Below are positions 62,260 through 64,000 of a stretch of 64,000 nucleotides of DNA, in pieces. Numbering within the stretch: the stretch's first letter is position 1; every line of letters begins with the position of its first letter. Where the stretch lies: assembly GCA_013365365.1 (NCBI GenBank), contig JABVXU010000005.1, positions 1-64,000 on the forward strand, read 5' to 3'. Below the pieces are notes generated by a model that was given only the letters and a program-made list of their open reading frames with translations, searched no databases and had not been told where the DNA came from. The translations under genes and the position numbers were made by a program. Source of the DNA: Cruorifilaria tuberocauda (Eukaryota; Nematoda; Chromadorea; Rhabditida; Onchocercidae).

Positions 62260-63038
62260 TTAACCTTGCATTGCTCGTTGCAATTCCTGTTTCACATTTT
62301 CCGGAAGTGCTGGAAATTATGCAATTGTTAAAAAGGATGTGATATAAATTGATGAAAAAGTTAAATTCGTATCCGAAATTCGTATCCTTCTAAAAGTGTC
62401 ACAATTGAATTGAATAGCTAAAATAAACGATTACATTTGATGATCGTATCAATTTGCGCCTGTTTCTGTAATGGCGTTAATGCGGCGTCCTTAGCAATAG
62501 AGCTTAGTTTTGCGTCAGCATTTCTTGCATCAGGTGACAATTTTTTTATAGCCGCTTGATGTTGTAGTTCAGCTTGTCGCAGAGCATTTAATGCTTGCTG
62601 CTTGAATTCTCGAAAAGATTTCTGCAAATTTTATGATTTATCTGCGAATTATTGATCGAGATATCCGATCATATTGCTATTAGTTTAAAATTTTATCAAT
62701 TTACATATCCACTGTTTGGTTTTGATGAATTTGTGTAAAGTTGAAGTCAATGAACTAACTTGAACTTTCGGGCTCCGTTGACCAATCCATGATTCAATTA
62801 ACCTTTCCATTTCACTATCAGTCCGTTGTGCACCGCTAGCAAGTAACCGTTCAAATTCCCTGATAACATCTTGTGATTCGCCAATCAAAAATGGCGGTAC
62901 TTGTTGGATTGGTTGTTGTTGTTGCTGCACTTGTTGTTGTTGTTGTTGCACTTGTTGTTGTTGTTGCTGCAAATGTTGCTGTCGTCGTTGAGCAATAACG
63001 CATGAAATAAGTAAGCTAGCAATTATGAATTCCTTCAT
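62260..63038 (-). CDS. SXP/RAL-2 family secreted protein (DUF148), copy 2, with poly-Gln
   Basis: Paralog of the gene at 56.6-58.0 kb. Exons on the minus strand: 63038-62760, 62621-62435, 62309-62260, phases 0 and 1 as in the other copy, 171 aa. The signal peptide MKEFIIASLLISCVIAQ is followed by about 30 residues of Gln runs broken by Val at regular spacing (two QQQQQQV-type units), then VPPFLIGESQDVIREF, the family entry motif. Exon 2 carries AAIKKLSPDARNADAKLSSI, the conserved core, and exon 3 SLPENVKQELQRAMQG. The Gln block is encoded by a CAA/CAG array (62915-62985) and is absent from copy 1. Expected secreted, probably larval or adult surface/excretory antigen, by family knowledge. Confidence 0.93.
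62912..62985 (-). repeat. CAA/CAG array encoding the Gln block of SXP copy 2
   Basis: Two units of about 21 nt (five or six CAA/CAG codons plus a GTG), each in frame inside exon 1. The period is visible as CACTTGTTGTTGTTGTTG on the plus strand. Prone to length change by slippage. Confidence 0.85.
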
Positions 63039-64000
63039 TTTTTTTTCACGTTATCTGAAAATAGAATAAGTAAAATGCGTGAAACAGTACGTGATGTAAA
63101 ATGTATTAAAAACGTAGGGAAAAAAATGAAATGAATAAATTTAAGAGAAAAAAAAATGACTGGTTCTGTTGATGTACTGTTTTGATTACTGGGTGAAACG
63201 GAAAATGACATTTTATATATTCCTCTTGAAGTAAGTGAATCATTAGCGGGTAAAAGATAGCAGTGATAATTTCACTTAATCAATCAATCATCGTCTTATT
63301 CCTCGGTAAAATAGTTCCATTTGTACTTTCCATATTGATATGTTACTTAAATACGTATGAAAATAATTTTTCTCGTCAAAAAAACAAATTATCAATTTAT
63401 CAAAACATTGCAGAATTCAATTTTTCCATTCCTTTTTAAGTTTAAGCGCAAACTATTTATTATTTAGTAATTTTCATTCATTAGAGTAATTTAATTTTAA
63501 TTAAATATCAGCTTACTGTCATATTTAAGATCAAAGTATGCAAAAGTTTTAGGAATGACAAATTTTCAATATCATTTCAAGGTATACCAATTACAGTAAC
63601 CCAAGTTCTTTTTTTACCCTACCGAAAGTTGCACCTAAAATATTGCTAATTTATGAATAATTATACTTAATCTATTCTAGTAAAATACTTCAACATTCTT
63701 TACTTACATCAGTGTTTAACGGTAAAAAAAACCTGAAAAGACTGTTTGTTTACAGTTCAAATTAATTTGTCCTTAATATGGCTTCATCTTAGCTTCATTT
63801 TCTATCTTGAAATAATTTGAACTAAGAAGTCAGTTTAATTTAATTTAATTATATTTGACGTCTCTTTCATAAAAGAAATTCCTTTTTCCTTCAATTTCAA
63901 CTTTGTGGTATGTTTACCAAACTGTATTGAAATAAAATGAATTAATTGTTCATGAATTGCGCTGCGACGATAATGTATTTCTCACTGTTTGAACAAATTT
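63039..64000. other. upstream region of SXP copy 2
   Basis: AT-rich sequence to the window edge, with no supported gene. It includes the promoter side of the SXP copy 2 gene. No (CT)n tract is present here, unlike upstream of copy 1. Confidence 0.5.

Overview
The window is nuclear DNA of a nematode, almost certainly a filarial (onchocercid) worm. It is strongly AT-rich. Its genes are cut into many short exons with GT..AG introns ending in TTTCAG or TTTTAG. Several genes have a spliced-leader-like acceptor just before the start codon. The gene content fits too: an Ov33/Bm33-type aspin (pepsin-inhibitor-3 family) and two SXP/RAL-2 (DUF148) secreted proteins. All gene models were spliced by eye from reading frame, intron phase and family resemblance; no transcripts or searches were available.

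Left part (1-20.6 kb), housekeeping genes. The order is: a possible 3' end of a membrane-protein gene (1-168); an MTCH-type mitochondrial carrier homolog (+, 8 exons); a histidine-phosphatase-fold protein of the UBASH3/PGAM type that has lost its catalytic residues (+, 9 exons); an ADP/ATP translocase (-, 6 exons) convergent with it; and after a 4.2 kb gap a BRAP/IMP-type RING ubiquitin ligase (+, 14 exons, 603 aa). Two mitochondrial carrier-fold proteins (MTCH and ANT) therefore lie within 12 kb of each other.

Middle part (20.6-50 kb), gene-poor. The aspin gene (26.8-28.1 kb, +) and a two-exon achaete-scute-class bHLH gene (38.0-38.7 kb, +) sit in long AT-rich deserts. The bHLH gene is flanked by islands of higher GC that look regulatory: a forkhead-type inverted repeat beside a CACGTG box, a 12-bp palindrome present once on each side, a 45-bp direct repeat on each side, and nuclear-receptor half-sites. 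Simple (CT)n/(GA)n tracts and short minisatellites recur from about 35 kb onward.

Right part (50-64 kb), secreted proteins on the minus strand. It holds the first exon of a very acidic signal-peptide protein (50.3-50.5 kb), two SXP/RAL-2 paralogs with identical intron phases (56.6-58.0 and 62.3-63.0 kb, the second with a poly-Gln insert), a small possible peptide precursor (61.1-61.7 kb), and a 51-bp minisatellite between them. Together with aspin these are the host-facing genes of the window.

The most notable observations are the pseudo-phosphatase, the regulatory-looking flanks of the bHLH gene, the GC-rich island with a perfect hairpin near 28.8 kb, and the paired SXP genes.
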